DNA of 64,000 nt, taken from NCBI RefSeq assembly GCF_024763615.1, contig NC_077222.1:54498001-54562000 (forward strand), written 5' to 3'. The DNA is from Phlebotomus papatasi (taxonomy: Eukaryota; Arthropoda; Insecta; Diptera; Psychodidae). This document shows, piece after piece, positions 22,996 through 35,269 of this stretch (positions are counted from its first letter, which is position 1; each line of letters starts with the position of its first letter). Made by a program: the position numbers and the translations under genes. The notes beneath the pieces are model-generated. The model was not told the origin of the DNA, ran no database searches, and worked only from the letters and a program-made list of their open reading frames with translations.

Positions 22996-25900
22996 ATGTT
23001 GGACAAATTCAAGAAATTATCCTTCCTGTACAAGCCATACGTTCTGGGTGTCCTGACAATCGGGTATATTGTGGGCGAACTGGGTCACTACTTGATTGGT
23101 GTCACATCCAAACAGACCGCCAGGGAGCTCATCTATGGTGATATCTCATGTCAGCTCAACAGCACGAGTTTCAAACTGTCAGAACTTCCCGTAGAATGCA
23201 GCTCGGTGGAGACAGAGGAAGAGTAAGTCTGAAGCTTTTATTTTATCGCTATGTAATTTCTTCATTTTAATGGGACAGGTAAATTGCCGAAGGTGACTGT
23301 TACGCGCAAATCGGAAGAGTATTAATTACAAGATTAAATTTATTGCGCTCGTAAGATTCTAAATAAGAAGAAATTAACTAGTTTAACAAGCAAATAAAAA
23401 TTGTATAAATTATTGCATAATTTGTTGATAAAATCACATGAAGTAAATTTGAATAATTGAAGGCAGTGTTTCATTTTTGAACATTGTGCAATTTATAATT
23501 TTAGTGATACTTTTTAAATTTAAAGGGATGCATAAGTTAGATTTTAAATTTCAATCATTTTAATGATGACAAAGAATAAAAAAGTGATCCAATTATCCAG
23601 TATTAATAGTCAAGAACATAATAGCCGACTGTAGGGGAAAGTACTCTCCCTTTGAACGTTCATGCCTTCGAATAATGCGAATTTTATTTTATTTTTTCTA
23701 AGAGATTTACACATTTTTATTAAATATTAGCTATAGCTTATCGTCAATTATTGGTGTGATAACTGTATATAAGTCTCTAGAAAAAATAAAGGAAATTTAC
23801 ATTATTCCAAGGCATGAACGTTCGAAGGGAGAGTACTTTCCCCTATATGCTCGAGAATGGTACTTTTTCGGTGAAGAGTAAAAAATATTTTTTCTTTTTG
23901 TTTATTATCATAAAACGGGAAAGTGGGGCTACTTTAAGCTGTGGGACTATATTGTTATACGATTTTTTCGAATATTTCTAAAGGAAACTGGGTTTTAACC
24001 TAATCTAATTTTGATAGACAAAACAATTCTGAATCTAAAAAAAAAATTGTGAAGACCAGTTTCATTTAGAAATAGGCGAAAAATCATATAACAATGTAGC
24101 CCAACAGCTCAAAGTAGCCCCACCTCCCCCTATATTAGAGAAGTCGCGATAAGTTAAGCGTTAAGGCCTCTATACATTGGGAGCAATTTTTTAAGACCTC
24201 AAATTCGCATTAAGACATTATTTAGCAACAAATAACAAGAATAATTTACTGCTTTAATTGTTTTCATTGTTAATTCCTGCCCAAATTTGAGCAATTTACG
24301 TTTGGTTGTACCGCTGTACACAAAAATGTGTAGAAATTACATAAATGTGTATCTTTACACAAAATTACATATTGTAATTGTAAGGAAACGAATGTTCATG
24401 CCTTCGAATAATGTGAATTTATTTTATTTTTTTAAGTGATTTTCACATAATTATTACGTAATTATCAATAATTGATGATAAACTAATTAATATTTAATAA
24501 AAATGTCTAAGTCTCTTAGGAAAAAATAGATGGCGGAGCATCCCAGCTTTGCGGAATGCTCGAACTCACGAGATACAGCTATCTGTGAATTAGTTTTCAT
24601 ACGATCTTTTGGTGCTTACAAGTCTACTAGAGATCAAATTGATTCATAAATCACAAAAGCATTTTAAAATCAAAAAGTGGAAAAGAAATGATCATTTTAA
24701 AATGATTTAAAATGACTCGGATATTTAACCGAGTCTTTACTGATTTCAAGACCAGTTATACTTTGACTTTCGAACATTCAAGATGGCGATTTTATTTAGA
24801 TCATGGATATGTTTGAACGAAATGTGAGCCTGGACCGCCTCTAAAACATATCCAAAAATAAAAGATGTCCGAGGGGCCGTTTTCAAAAAAAAAAAAAACC
24901 CTAAAAGAAACATTGTTTTGGAGAGGTTGGAGGGGGTGGGAGATAATAAAAATCATAATAATGTTCGTTGGGTCGACTTATGGGGGACTCCTCCGAAGAT
25001 CGGAAGTTTGTATCTCTTACCGTTTTGCCTCTAGATGGGTTATAAATTTACGGACAGGAAAAGGAATATTAAAAAAAAAGATTGGTCATTACGGGTTGGA
25101 AATTTCAAGACCTTTCCATGAGATCCAAATTTAACCAAATCTGTCGAAAAATAGACGCACTAAAGTAGTAAAAATTTTTATTCAAAAATTCAAGATGTTG
25201 ATTTTTTTAGGTCGTAGGGGTCGTAGGTGTTTGGATGAAATATGCGCCTGAACAACCTGCAAAGCATATCCGAAAATAAAAGAAATCGTAGGGGTCGTTT
25301 TCGAAAAACAAGTCAAAAAAACATGGTTTTGTTTTGGTTTTTGGAGAGGGTCGGGTGATGAAAAACAAAGTCTGTTTATTGGGGGTCGCCGAAGACCGGA
25401 ACTTGATATCTGTTACCATTTAAGTTCCAAGACGGTGACAAGTTGAAAAAAAAAGTTGAGACAAAAAATACGCCAAATCAGACTCTGTTGGCTTTTCGAA
25501 GGCCAGATATAAGACCTTTTACTGGTTTTGTTCATTGGTTTCATTTTTATTACCGATTTTCGGTCCGCGAAAACTGTCTAGACGTTAAAGGGTTAATGAA
25601 TCTGACCATTAAAAAATGTTTCATAATTTGTTTAAAATATAGACTCTTCAAACAAATTGTTATCATTTTTATACATACCAATTGTGACTTGTAATCCATT
25701 TAATCTATATCTGTAATTTTTTTTATTATTCAGAGCAGGGGCCCATCAAGCCTAATAAAAAATGAACCTATTTTTCAATTTTCCTTGTAAAAAATTTGCA
25801 GATATTGCACCGCTACTTAAACAAATTTGCTCCTAGTTCTTGTATTATTTCGGCGAACACTATGAAATATGTATTAGGTGAGATTCTTAACAATCTCACC

Positions 25901-28900
25901 TACTATAATCCTAACAAAATTTCATGTCCTCCGATCGCGCTCAAACTTGGCCAAAATGTGTTTCGCCACTTCCTGATCACGAATATATGGGGGGCTAAGT
26001 TACGTTCCCGGCCGGCCGGCCGTCCGGCCGGCCGGCCGTCCGGCCGCTCTTTGGAGCTTAATAGCTCCTAAACTAAAAAAGATATCGACTTGCGGTTTTC
26101 GGCAAAGGTTATATATCGCATGAAAATTGCAACTTGGTGCATTGACCCCCCACCCCCCACCCCTCCTTCCGCCATTTTGAAGACCCCCCTTTTTTTGTTT
26201 TCTCAATAGCTCCGCCCCTATGGCATCGATCGGGCTCAAATTTTAGTATGTTATAGCTGGGCCTTAGAGCTTTCCATCAATACCAAACTTAAGGTCCCCC
26301 GACCCCCCTGACCCGAGCTATAAGGGTCCAAAAAAAATTTCTTAAAATGGCCATAACTCCGGTTCTAATTGTCAGAATTTAAAAAATGAGGACTTTTTGG
26401 AAAGCTCTCGTGAAATGCCACTTCCTCTTCTAACATCGCAAGTTCATAAAACCACCGCTAGGGGCGCTTTTTTTAAAAAGAAAATTTTTAAATCTTAAAA
26501 GTTAAATAACTCAAAAATTCCTTATGCGATCGGGCTGAAATTTTAGTATGTTGTAGCCGTTGATTATACCTATCAAACAAAAAAACCTTAAGTCGATCCA
26601 TAACCCCTGACCCGAGCTATAAGGGGTCAAAGTTCGAACATTGACCGGCCTCTATCTCCGGTTCTAATTAACATATCGACATAAATTTTACCTTTTTGGT
26701 TTCGTCTCGATGAGCACTTTCAGATGGAAGTTCAAAAAATCACCACAGGTGGCGCTGTGATAACGTCAAAATTCATCGAAATTCAAAGACATTTTTCTCA
26801 AAAACGGCATTGTGCAAGTTAATCAAATTTTAGTATGTTGTAGTCCAGTCTAGGACGTTTCCAAAATGGTGCGTATGTGCGCTGTGGTTTCAATAGAACC
26901 GGAGATATGAGGGGTCAAAGTTCACGAAATTCAAAAAATCATATCTCCGGTTCTATGTGACCGATTTTGATGAATGAGGGCTTAAACGAAAGATCTCACC
27001 AAATGCTACAACTTTCTAGAATATTTGAACTTCGTGGGACCAACACCAGGGGCGCCACAGTCGAAAAATCAATTTCAATATCACATAACCTCAATTATCT
27101 CGACTGTCGCTGAACCGATTTTGATGATTACTTCGACATAATTGTAGAGGACATTTGTCTCTACATTTCGTCCATACATCATTTTCCGCTCAGACTACGC
27201 TATCACTCCGATTTTGCCGTTTAAGTGTGAAAAAATTGATTTTTCCAATAATAACGCTTTGAAATCACTCAGATGCCAATTTGACTGCCTCTACTCCACC
27301 AAGACACTTAAAATAGGGTTTTAAATGGAAAATCCCACAGAATACAACAATTCTTTGATATAGTTGAAGTTCAACAAATGACTACTTGGGGCACTCTGGA
27401 TGAAAAAACGAGTTAAGAAACAAAAAACCTCGCTTATCTTGGCTTCTGAGTAATCGATGAGATCATGTTCTATGGGAAAATTATAGAGAACATTCTGGTC
27501 TACATTTCACCCATATAACACTTTTCTGTCAGTTCATCCAAATCCTTGATATTTTGGTTTAAATACAAAATTTGTATAATTTCACGAATTTGATTCAAGA
27601 TGACTGAATGGCGTCTCCCAACTTCAGCTCTAAATCGAATTTGCATGCACTCCGAGTTAGCTCACGTTAAGAATCTCACCTACATGAGCCGGTTAGGATT
27701 ATCTGTCCCTTTATAGATAGCTTTTAATGTACGATTTCGAAATATATCAGACTGATAAGTTAATTCTCTTTAGGAAAAAACGAAAAAACTTGCCAATAGT
27801 CTTCAGTGCCTCTATACAAAACAGGGCAGAGCATTCTCATACATTTTTCATACAAAAATGTGGTATAGTCATTCGAGGAGAGTTGGAACAGTGGGAGAGA
27901 CGGACCACTTCGCCTCCTACCTGCGCCCTATGCACGATCTCCACCTCATTTGGTCTATTTGTGCCATTCAGCATTCTAATGAAAACCCCCAAGTTACAGC
28001 TTTTTACCTTTAAAATTGTACGAGAAAATTGAAATTGGATTTTTTGGATGTCTGAAAAATAGCCAAAAATTTTTATTTCGCCATAAGAATACGTGTATTT
28101 GGGGGTTGAGGAGAGATGGAACTTAATAGTTTTGGCAACACTTCCGGTGTGAATTTTCGTCAATGTTCTTCAAAATCTTTTCAAGTAAATCTTAAGAAAT
28201 TATTTTCCCTAAATTTCTGGTAAGACTGACTTGATACACTCAGCGAAATTTCCATCGAAGTATATGAGCCACATATTCCACAAAATAAATCATTTATACT
28301 GAAAAAATAAAATAAACTCCAATAAATTCAATAAAATAGTGTTCATGTCTAAAATCACTTCCCTCCTATTCAAAATTAATAAAATAAACTATAAATATTT
28401 TGGTAAAATTAGGGGTGTTCCATCTCACCCGAACTTTTTTTGAGTGCCTCAAAATGCAACTTTTTTTAAAACCTATTTTTCGAAGTGACTATTTTCATCT
28501 AGGCACTTCTAATATTGATATCTTAAATTTAAAGTCTTCAAATGATAAACCAGCGAGATTCGTCTTTGTCTCGCATTCGAAACGTATCCGCAATATTGAA
28601 TATAAAAAAGGTGTTCTATCTCTCCTCGAATGACTATATATTTTTTCTTAAGTGGATTTTAGTTTTGGTATAAAACCAAATGCAGTCATTTTAAAACTTT
28701 TACCAAATGAAAAAGTATCAAATGTTATGTTATTAGCACAAAATTTATAATGATTGCACGAGAATAATAGTTCCTAAAAGAAAAAGACGTAAAAATCGCT
28801 GTTTTTTAATTTTTCTGACAAAATTTCAATCTGTAACATCAGTAAAATTTTAAATTCAATAAAAATATATTCTCTGTATATGTGACTACCATTTCGTGTT

Positions 28901-31612
28901 ATATTTATTTTTGTGGGATCTAAAGCTTAAAAATTATTAAGAATTTAAGAAAAATATACCATTTGTGAATTAAAATGCTCCATCCGTTAATTAATCATCC
29001 TAGATACAAAAACGTATGGAAAAATGAAATGTCGAGAGGCTTCTGATTCAGAGAAATTAATAAAGAAACAGGTATAACTTCAATCATGTACTGTACATAT
29101 CGTATCGTATATATTAAATTAGGTGAATAATTTTCTTAAAAATACGAACATAAAATTGATTATGTAAATAATTCTGTAATGATTCTGGTTCTGTAAATAA
29201 TTGGCAAAACATTGTTAATTACTTTTTTACAAGTCCGTTTTATCTCAGGGAGGCGATCCGTCCTGTAAACCGGACGATCGGAGCTGGATGGTTGAAACAT
29301 GCTTCTCTTACTTTATCTAAAGTTATTCTCTTCTTCTAAATTAAATATCCATAAACGTGTTCTTTTTATATGTCACCTGATCTGATCCACTTAGTCCTTA
29401 AAGCGTTAACTCTAATACTCTGTGATTATCATTGGTGTGATTATCTGAGATTGATAATATTTTACAAAGAAATCATTTTTTTTTGGATCCCTGATGCCTT
29501 CGTCCTTAAAGAATTAATAAATTTTTAAGCATAAGGTAAGGTGCCCTCGCTCGACCGCTTCCTCGTCTCGACTCTTGCTATAATACTTTGCGTATGATCT
29601 AACATTAATAGGTCAATTATTCTGTGAACAAACCGGTGACAAATTTATAGAAATTGACGAAATTGACCATCAAACATTCAAAAATTGATCCATCAGTCGA
29701 ATCGAGGAACCCGGTCGAGTGAGGGTACTTCACCTTAAATACTATTTCTACAAACTTTTCCAGATGTACCTGAAAGATATTCATTGATCCCAGATCGAAA
29801 GATCAAAAATCAGATAGAACTTTGGTTACGTGCAAGTTCAAGCACCTCGTATATCTTAAACCTTCACCTTAACGTTTTTCCATGTAATTAAATTGTTATA
29901 TCTCAGCTTTTGAACAAATATTTCCGCATAATACTTTTGTATAGTTGTTTAAGTGGGAATTACGAATTACTCAATTCACGATTTACTAATGACGAATTTT
30001 CACTTAAACACAATTTTATTGCATTGTTTTTATGTTGTAAACCTGACTGTTTAATTTTTGTCCCAGGTGCATGCTGGTGGAGAAAGATGGAGTTCCCTAC
30101 TGCGAATGGAATTACAATGGACTTGGCCTCGATTATCAACTCCTTGCCGGTCCCAGCTTTATTGCTGTCTTCACAGTGGCGGGAGTGATTCTTGGAATTG
30201 CAGCCGATAAATACAATCGTGTTCGAATGCTCTTCGTCTGCACTCTCATCTTTTCCATAGCCATCATTCTTCAAGGTTCTGTAACAGAATATTGGCAAAT
30301 GGTGGTGCTACGTATGGTGATGGCTCTCGGAGAATCTGGATGCAATCCTCTGGCCACAGGAATAATGTCAGATATATTCGATGAGAGCAAACGTGCTCTA
30401 GTTATGGCAATTTTCAATTGGGGCATTTACGGTGGCTACGGTATTGCCTTCCCTGTGGGCAGGTATATAACAAAATTAAATCTCTTTGATCTGAGTTGGA
30501 GAATCTGCTACTATGGAGCTGGAGTATTGGGTCTCATCTTGGCTATTCTCACTGGAGTCACACTTAAGGAGCCCAAGAGATTGACCATCGGTGAAGAGTC
30601 AAGCGGACAAGATGAGAAAATTAGTATTTGGCAGGTTCTCAAACAACCACGAATCATTCTTATTATCATTGCAGCTTCAATAAGACACTGCGGAGGTATA
30701 TTTTGAATATTATTAAATTCATCATTGATTCAATTTCCAATGGTATTGATGATAAACTTCTCACGATTATGCCTATCATTTGTCTTTCAGGCATGACCTT
30801 TGCTTACAATTGTGATCTCTATTACACGAGCTATTTTCCGGACGTGGACCTCGGATGGTGGCTGTTCATTGTGACTGTGGGTATCGGAGGAATTGGAATT
30901 GTTGTGGGTGGAGTTGTATCCGACAAGATTGTGGCTAAAATGGGTATCCGCTCCCGTGTGGCTGTTTTGGCCATCAGTCAATTGATTGCTGCACCATTTG
31001 CCTTCGGTTCTGTGTACTTTGAACCACTATGGGCGATGATTACTCTTGGAATAAGTTACTTCTTCGGTGAGAACCTCCTACCATTGATCACCTTTCACGC
31101 GTCATTTGTTGACTAATTTGTGTGGACAACTTCTCTTGCAGCTGAAATGTGGTTTGGCATTGTATTTGCATGCCTTGTGGAAATTGTCCCAATGGGAGTT
31201 CGATCAACTACTGTGGGTATTTTCCTCTTCGTCATGAATAACGTCGGAGGAAATCTGCCAATTCTTGTGGACCCTGTGGCCAAGGTTATCGGCTACAGAG
31301 AGTCTATTTCAATCTTCTATGCTGGATTTTACCTGATAAGTTAGTTTATCGGAAATACCCCCATGATGTGACATGATAAATAATTATTAACACACTTTCC
31401 CAGGTACAGTGCTGTTCTTCATCACCATCTTCTGGATGGAAGGACCAAAGAAGACCGAAACATCACCCACAACTCCTCGACGAGATTCCGCTCCAAGAGA
31501 TTACGGACATGACAATAACACATTCTCCACAGCCGATGAAACAAATCTCGCCACACTGAGAGCCAATGGACACACCAATTATGGCATCCGGAATGAGAAT
31601 AGCAGACTGTGA
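22996..31612 (+). CDS. Spinster-like major facilitator superfamily transporter
   Basis: Five coding exons join in frame with GT-AG borders: 22,996-23,222, 30,067-30,695, 30,791-31,066, 31,142-31,339 and 31,404-31,612, giving 512 residues. About twelve hydrophobic segments are visible. After TM2 comes the MFS motif A variant GIAADKYNR (residues 119-127). RMVMALGESG with TGIMSDIF matches the TM4 region of spinster proteins, which carry lipids or organic anions, often at endolysosomal membranes. A long loop (residues 36-98) between TM1 and TM2 has several cysteines and an NST sequon. The C-terminal tail of about 55 residues is polar. The ATG at 22,996 is the first in frame after the acceptor at 22,986. 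A longer N-terminus from an upstream exon is possible. Substrate is unknown; family call is firm, subfamily less so. Confidence 0.85.
23634..23843. mobile_element. MITE X, copy 2 (complete)
   Basis: Ends GGGGAAAGTACTCTCCCTTT and, from the right, GGGGAAAGTACTCTCCCTTC are inverted repeats flanked by TA at 23,632-23,633 and 23,844-23,845. Length is 210 bases. It matches 17,241-17,461 throughout. Confidence 0.8.
23916..24130. mobile_element. MITE Y: hairpin with GTGGGGCTACTTTAAGCT word
   Basis: Left text GTGGGGCTACTTTAAGCTGT and right text ACAGCTCAAAGTAGCCCCAC are inverted, with the arms extending through GGGACTATATTGTTATACGA. A TA lies at the right edge (24,131-24,132); the left TA is mutated. 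Length about 215 bases. Confidence 0.65.
24383..24525. repeat. MITE X fragment
   Basis: The segment from AACGAATGTTCATGCCTTCG to AAGTCTCTTAGGAAAAA matches the left two thirds of MITE X; the right inverted end is replaced by the head of repeat N. Confidence 0.55.
24530..25460. repeat. Dispersed repeat N, copy 2 with head and two units
   Basis: It opens with GGCGGAGCATCCCAGCTTTG then CGGAATGCTCGAACTC, as at 20,195 and (reversed) 46,240. Two units follow, each with a TTCAAGATG block, a GCATATCCAAAAATAAAAG-like block, and a closing block ending in GACCGGAA and TACCGTTT-like text. Units are about 390 bases apart. No intact frame spans them. Confidence 0.55.
25874..27702. mobile_element. Element Z: GC-rich element with ~290-base internal repeats
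   Basis: The left end has TAGGTGAGATTCTTAAC followed by its partial complement and TAATCCTAAC. The right end has GTTAAGAATCTCACCTA and GTTAGGATTA, so two words are inverted between the ends. Inside, related phrases return about every 290 bases: AAATTTTAGTATGTTGTAG (26,238, 26,537, 26,826), GACCCGAGCTATAAGGG (26,311, 26,609), CTCCGGTTCTAAT (26,356, 26,656, 26,945) and CACC(G/A)-AGGGGCGC-like text (26,452, 26,742, 27,045). Composition is clearly less AT-rich than its surroundings. No coding frame is convincing. Class unknown. Confidence 0.65.
26009..26048. repeat. CCGGCCGG/GTCC palindromic GC block in element Z
   Basis: Forty bases consist almost only of CCGGCCGGCCGG units separated by CCGTCC. 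The block is self-complementary and can fold into a strong hairpin. It is the most GC-rich stretch in the window. Confidence 0.85.
27866..28636. mobile_element. Element K: GAGAGTTGGAACA word
   Basis: Inverted ends TAGTCATTCGAGGAGAGTTG and CTCTCCTCGAATGACTA are each next to TATA. Variants of GAGAG(T/A)TGGAACA recur inside (27,876, 28,110 and, reversed, 28,418 and 28,612). Length 771 bases; no transposase. Overlapping ORFs on both strands are not coding-like. Confidence 0.7.
29530..29738. mobile_element. MITE M: CCCTCGCTCGACCG ends
   Basis: Left AAGGTAAGGTGCCCTCGCTC then GACCG pairs with right CGGTCGAGTGAGGGTACTTC then ACCTT. Length about 210 bases. It lies about 330 bases upstream of transporter exon 2. 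Confidence 0.65.
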
Positions 31613-31680
31613 TTGTAAAAAAAATACGAAAAAAATCTCACACACTTTTAACGCACATAAAAAAATGAACGATATTTGCC

Positions 31681-31698
31681 AATAAAAATGAGAATAAA
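31681..31698 (+). promoter_or_regulatory. Polyadenylation signals of the transporter gene
   Basis: Two AATAAA hexamers lie at 31,681 and 31,693, about 70-85 bases after the stop codon at 31,610-31,612. The 3' UTR is therefore short. Confidence 0.65.
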
Positions 31699-32045
31699 AA
31701 TCTCTTGTAGAACCGTTATTAAAGAAATGAATATAATTTTGAAATTTTTCCGCCTAAGACGCCATCTTCATACAGAAAGCTGCAACACTGCTAGACACAT
31801 TAGGATTGAATTTTTCATGAAATTTTGAAACACTTGAAAATTTTAAAGATAAATGTCCAATTCCAAAATCAATTAATTCTACTTTACAGAGCTCTTGTGA
31901 ACTTTGCCATTTTTTGTCGTAAATATTGTGATATTCACTAAATTATCCGTCCAATATTGTTGTTAATGTTCCTTTTCTGTAAATATCTTAAATACTTTTA
32001 TGATATGTAAAGTATTTAAACATGTAATGTCTATTACTGAGAAGC

Positions 32046-32952
32046 TATATCGTCAGTTAAATCAGCAATTGTCGTAACTTCCTTTTGACAACTTTTCAGG
32101 AGACGAAGTTTTTAGTTCAGCATTATTTTTCTGAATGAGCCCCGAATGCGATACTTTTGAGTCAAAATAATAAAAGTGGCACTAATAAACTGTAAGTTAA
32201 CTTGAGAAAATCTTTATAAAATGATTTAAAAGCTGAGATATTGAGATATATGTTAGAAGAAACACATTAATATTTTATCGTAACTTGCATCGTTTATAAA
32301 GCCGTAACTTCTAATGTATGGAAATTTTGGAAGTTACGACAATTTTCAAAAACACATTATATCAATTTTAATTACTCTAGTGATAATGAGTGCCTTTGTT
32401 TCACTAAATTAGTCAATTAAACTGTGGTCCTTGTCACTAAAAGCTTTTATTTCATAAATTTTATTTAATAAATTTAGTGCGCCACTCCGCTTGTTTTGTT
32501 TTGAATTAATGACAGATGGGCAGGGATTTTTCCTCACTTTTTTCTCACAAATATCGAATTAAAATGATTTAATGTTGCATTATTCGCACTGTCTTTGGAT
32601 ATATGGAAGAGTTTGTGAACGTTTTAATGAGAAATATTAAATTTTCGCTGTAAATTACAAGCCACGCAAGCGAGCTAAAAAAGTTACGGCAAATGCTGAT
32701 TAGAGCCAATTTTGTATGAAAATTTATCGTAACTTCCCCAAAAATGGAAGTTACGACAAATTCTGATAAATTTTTATTAATTAAGGGCACTTACAATAAT
32801 TTTTGTTTAAAATAATTTTTAATGGGCCTATAAATGTTTCTTTTTCTCAAGCGCGTTTAATAAACAAAATTACGCCGATTCTAAATATGTTATATATCCC
32901 AAAATCGCAAAAATGAAGTTACGACAAATGCTGATTTAACTGACGAATATAT
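32046..32952. mobile_element. Element J: GAAGTTACGACAAAT word
   Basis: Left ATCGTCAGTTAAATCAGCAA then TTGTCGTAACTTC and right GAAGTTACGACAAATGCTGA then TTTAACTGACGA are inverted ends. The word (G)GAAGTTACGACAA recurs at 32,330 and 32,745, and CGTAACTTC-type text at 32,071, 32,302 and 32,728. A solo end lies at 34,858-34,890. It is about 907 bases with no transposase. Confidence 0.7.
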
Positions 32953-33632
32953 CAGTCGAAAAAAAGAGAGAAACGAAAACAAAAGTATCTGGATTTCTAC
33001 CTTTTCTACCTAGGATAAGATAGGGTAATTTGGAATCATGACTAAATAAAACATATTATCAAGAATTAGATCAATAGCTTTCCAGGAGCCAAACTGTTAG
33101 AAATCCAACTAAAGCTATGAAAACAGCTGGGGAGCCTTTTTCGAAGCACAGTACCATTTTGCCTGGATGGCAAAACACGTTCATTATGATATACTCCTCT
33201 CGAATGAGTTTGGAGTTTTTTTCAGAATGGAGATCGATCTTTTGTAGTTTAATTTGGTTTCCGGAAGTACAGAGTGTACCATCTAGAAGTCTTGATTAAA
33301 AGAAACAGAGGAAAATAGAAATAATGTCATGTTAGTTGGCCAACTTTTTTATTTCACGCCACCTAAAATATTCCTCATATTCAACTGAATGTTTAGATGA
33401 AGACATTTTCACATGGAATAAAACGTAATAAAATGCACCTCCTCTGCCCAATAACTCCGGGAGCATGGAAGAAGCATCCACACTGCGGGAAGGCGTTCGT
33501 GGTCCACAAATGGACTAGAAGATTCTTCTAACACGGGATAGAACAACAATATCATATAAACATGATTAAATTGTAACAAATATTCCGACACGATTAATAA
33601 ATAAATACTGGATTGGGTTTAAAAGTCTGTGT

Positions 33633-33690
33633 TATGCCCTAGACACACTTACGACTTAAGCCGAGAGGCGACTTACCAGTCCAGCTGTTG
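33633..33690 (+). repeat. Left-end fragment of repeat P
   Basis: TATGCCCTAGACACACTTAC then GACTTAAGCCGAGAGGCGAC matches the left end of P at 13,431. The right end was not found. Confidence 0.5.
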
Positions 33691-33855
33691 CAGTACCAGC
33701 TTTCTTATTCGGATAATTTGGAGACAAAATGACAAAAAAAAAAAATGGAGACAAAAAGCATTCAGATGACTGCTTCGTTATTTGGTTATATTTTTCGAAT
33801 TTGTTCAATATATTGAAAATAAATATAATATATTTTTTTAATTTTTTTTGTATAG

Positions 33856-34302
33856 GGTGGAGTAAGTACTTTTGGACACTTTAAGGTTTCATGTGCTTCT
33901 AATTTTTATAATCTTTATTTAAATAAAATGAAATTTTATACTAAGATACCTTAAAGCCGTTTCTTCCTAATAATCTAAGAGAACTCCCAATTTTTTTGGA
34001 TATTTTAGTGAAAAATGCATTTTATGCAACTATGTATGTTTCAGTACTTTTGGCCACTTGTTTCCAGTAGAATTTTAATAAAATAACAGAATAAATAACT
34101 TTCGAAAACTTTCACAAATACACAGCACAAGTCTTATTCTTATTTAACACCAATTTTGTGTGATTATTAGACTATTTTAAACGACTTTTTGCACATTTTC
34201 TATTTGATGTAAAAATCAGTCAAAAGTCACGATTGTTTTTACTGAAATCCGCAAGGTGCGCCACGTGTAAAATGTATGGGAAAATGAATGGCCAAAAGTA
34301 CT
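33856..34302. mobile_element. Element with GTACTTTTGGCCA word
   Basis: The left end reads GGGTGGAGTAAGTACTTTTG then GACAC next to TA. At 34,281-34,302 the reverse text GGCCAAAAGTACTTAC occurs, again followed by ATA. The word TACTTTTGGCCAC recurs at 34,054 and a degenerate reverse copy is near 34,315. It resembles the G-run TA elements, but the right end is worn. Confidence 0.5.
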
Positions 34303-34640
34303 TACATAGCCGAAAAAAGTAAGCTCTTTTAGCCACATCCGATTTTCACTTAATTTGTTGAAAAATCTTACTAAGGATGACATCACAATAAAGTTTAGTT
34401 AATTAAGAAATGGACTTTCATTGAATAACATAAAATATTTTTATCAAAAATATGAAATAATGCAAAACAATTTTTGTTAACATTAACAAGTTTCTTAAGA
34501 ATCCCATGTTTTTTTAGTGATTGTTTACCTTGTCGAGAATTTCTTTCAATAACTTAGAATTAATCAAGTCGATAAAAAATCAAATATGGTTTTCTGATTC
34601 GTTAGATTAGAGGTCACGAAATAAGACCCATTTTGCCCCA

Positions 34641-34661
34641 TAATAATAATAATAATAATAA
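34641..34661. repeat. (TAA)n microsatellite
   Basis: Seven TAA units in a row. Confidence 0.9.
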
Positions 34662-34857
34662 AAACTTTAAAGAAATATAATTAAAAAGACATTATTTAAA
34701 AATGTTTTGCTTTTATAGAACATATATTGAACAAATCTTCACAGATTAAATTATTTTCACTAGATAAACAATATTTTACTAAATAAAACTGCCACGATGT
34801 AATCCGAATAAGAGAGCGGGCACTGTACATTCCAAACATGTATGCAATTTTGACATT

Positions 34858-34890
34858 TAAATTACGACAAATGCTGATTTAACTGGCGCC
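34858..34890. repeat. Solo end of element J
   Basis: AAATTACGACAAATGCTGAT then TTAACTGGCG matches the right terminal repeat of J (32,917-32,945). Confidence 0.55.
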
Positions 34891-35269
34891 AATGGACGTA
34901 ATACTTTTTAACCTTTCAAGTGTAAATTTGCGAGGTCTTGAATTTTGTCCAATTATCAGGTTGTGTTTCACTAGTGCATCTGCATTTCTTTGGTATCAGC
35001 ATTTCACGCTAGAACCAACGACTGTATCGAAGCTTGCATCAAATGCATCAAATGCAGATACGACAACGGTCGATGTATCCGACAAATTGACGACCCAATG
35101 AGCATTAAAAAAAATATATATCATGAACATATTATAATTTTATAAAATTTCGTGAAATTTTGAACCCTAAAAGAAATTGCAAAAAAAATGTTTTCATATA
35201 GCCAATTAGCCAGTAAAAAAAGAATTCTTCAATGAAAGTGCTTTTTTAATGAATAGGGAGGAAGGTGTA

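Larger units (their letters stand above)
23223..30066 (+). other. First coding intron of the transporter, repeat-filled
   Basis: The intron starts GTAAGT and ends TCCCAG, interrupting a GAG codon in phase 2. It is 6,844 bases and holds MITE X copies, MITE Y, repeat N, element Z, element K and element M, so most of its length is transposon-derived. Confidence 0.8.

Noticed and set aside
25796..26239. ORFs with PAGRPAGRPSGR repeats on both strands
   Set aside because: The repeats reflect the CCGGCCGG palindrome of element Z; the frames lack other coding signs.
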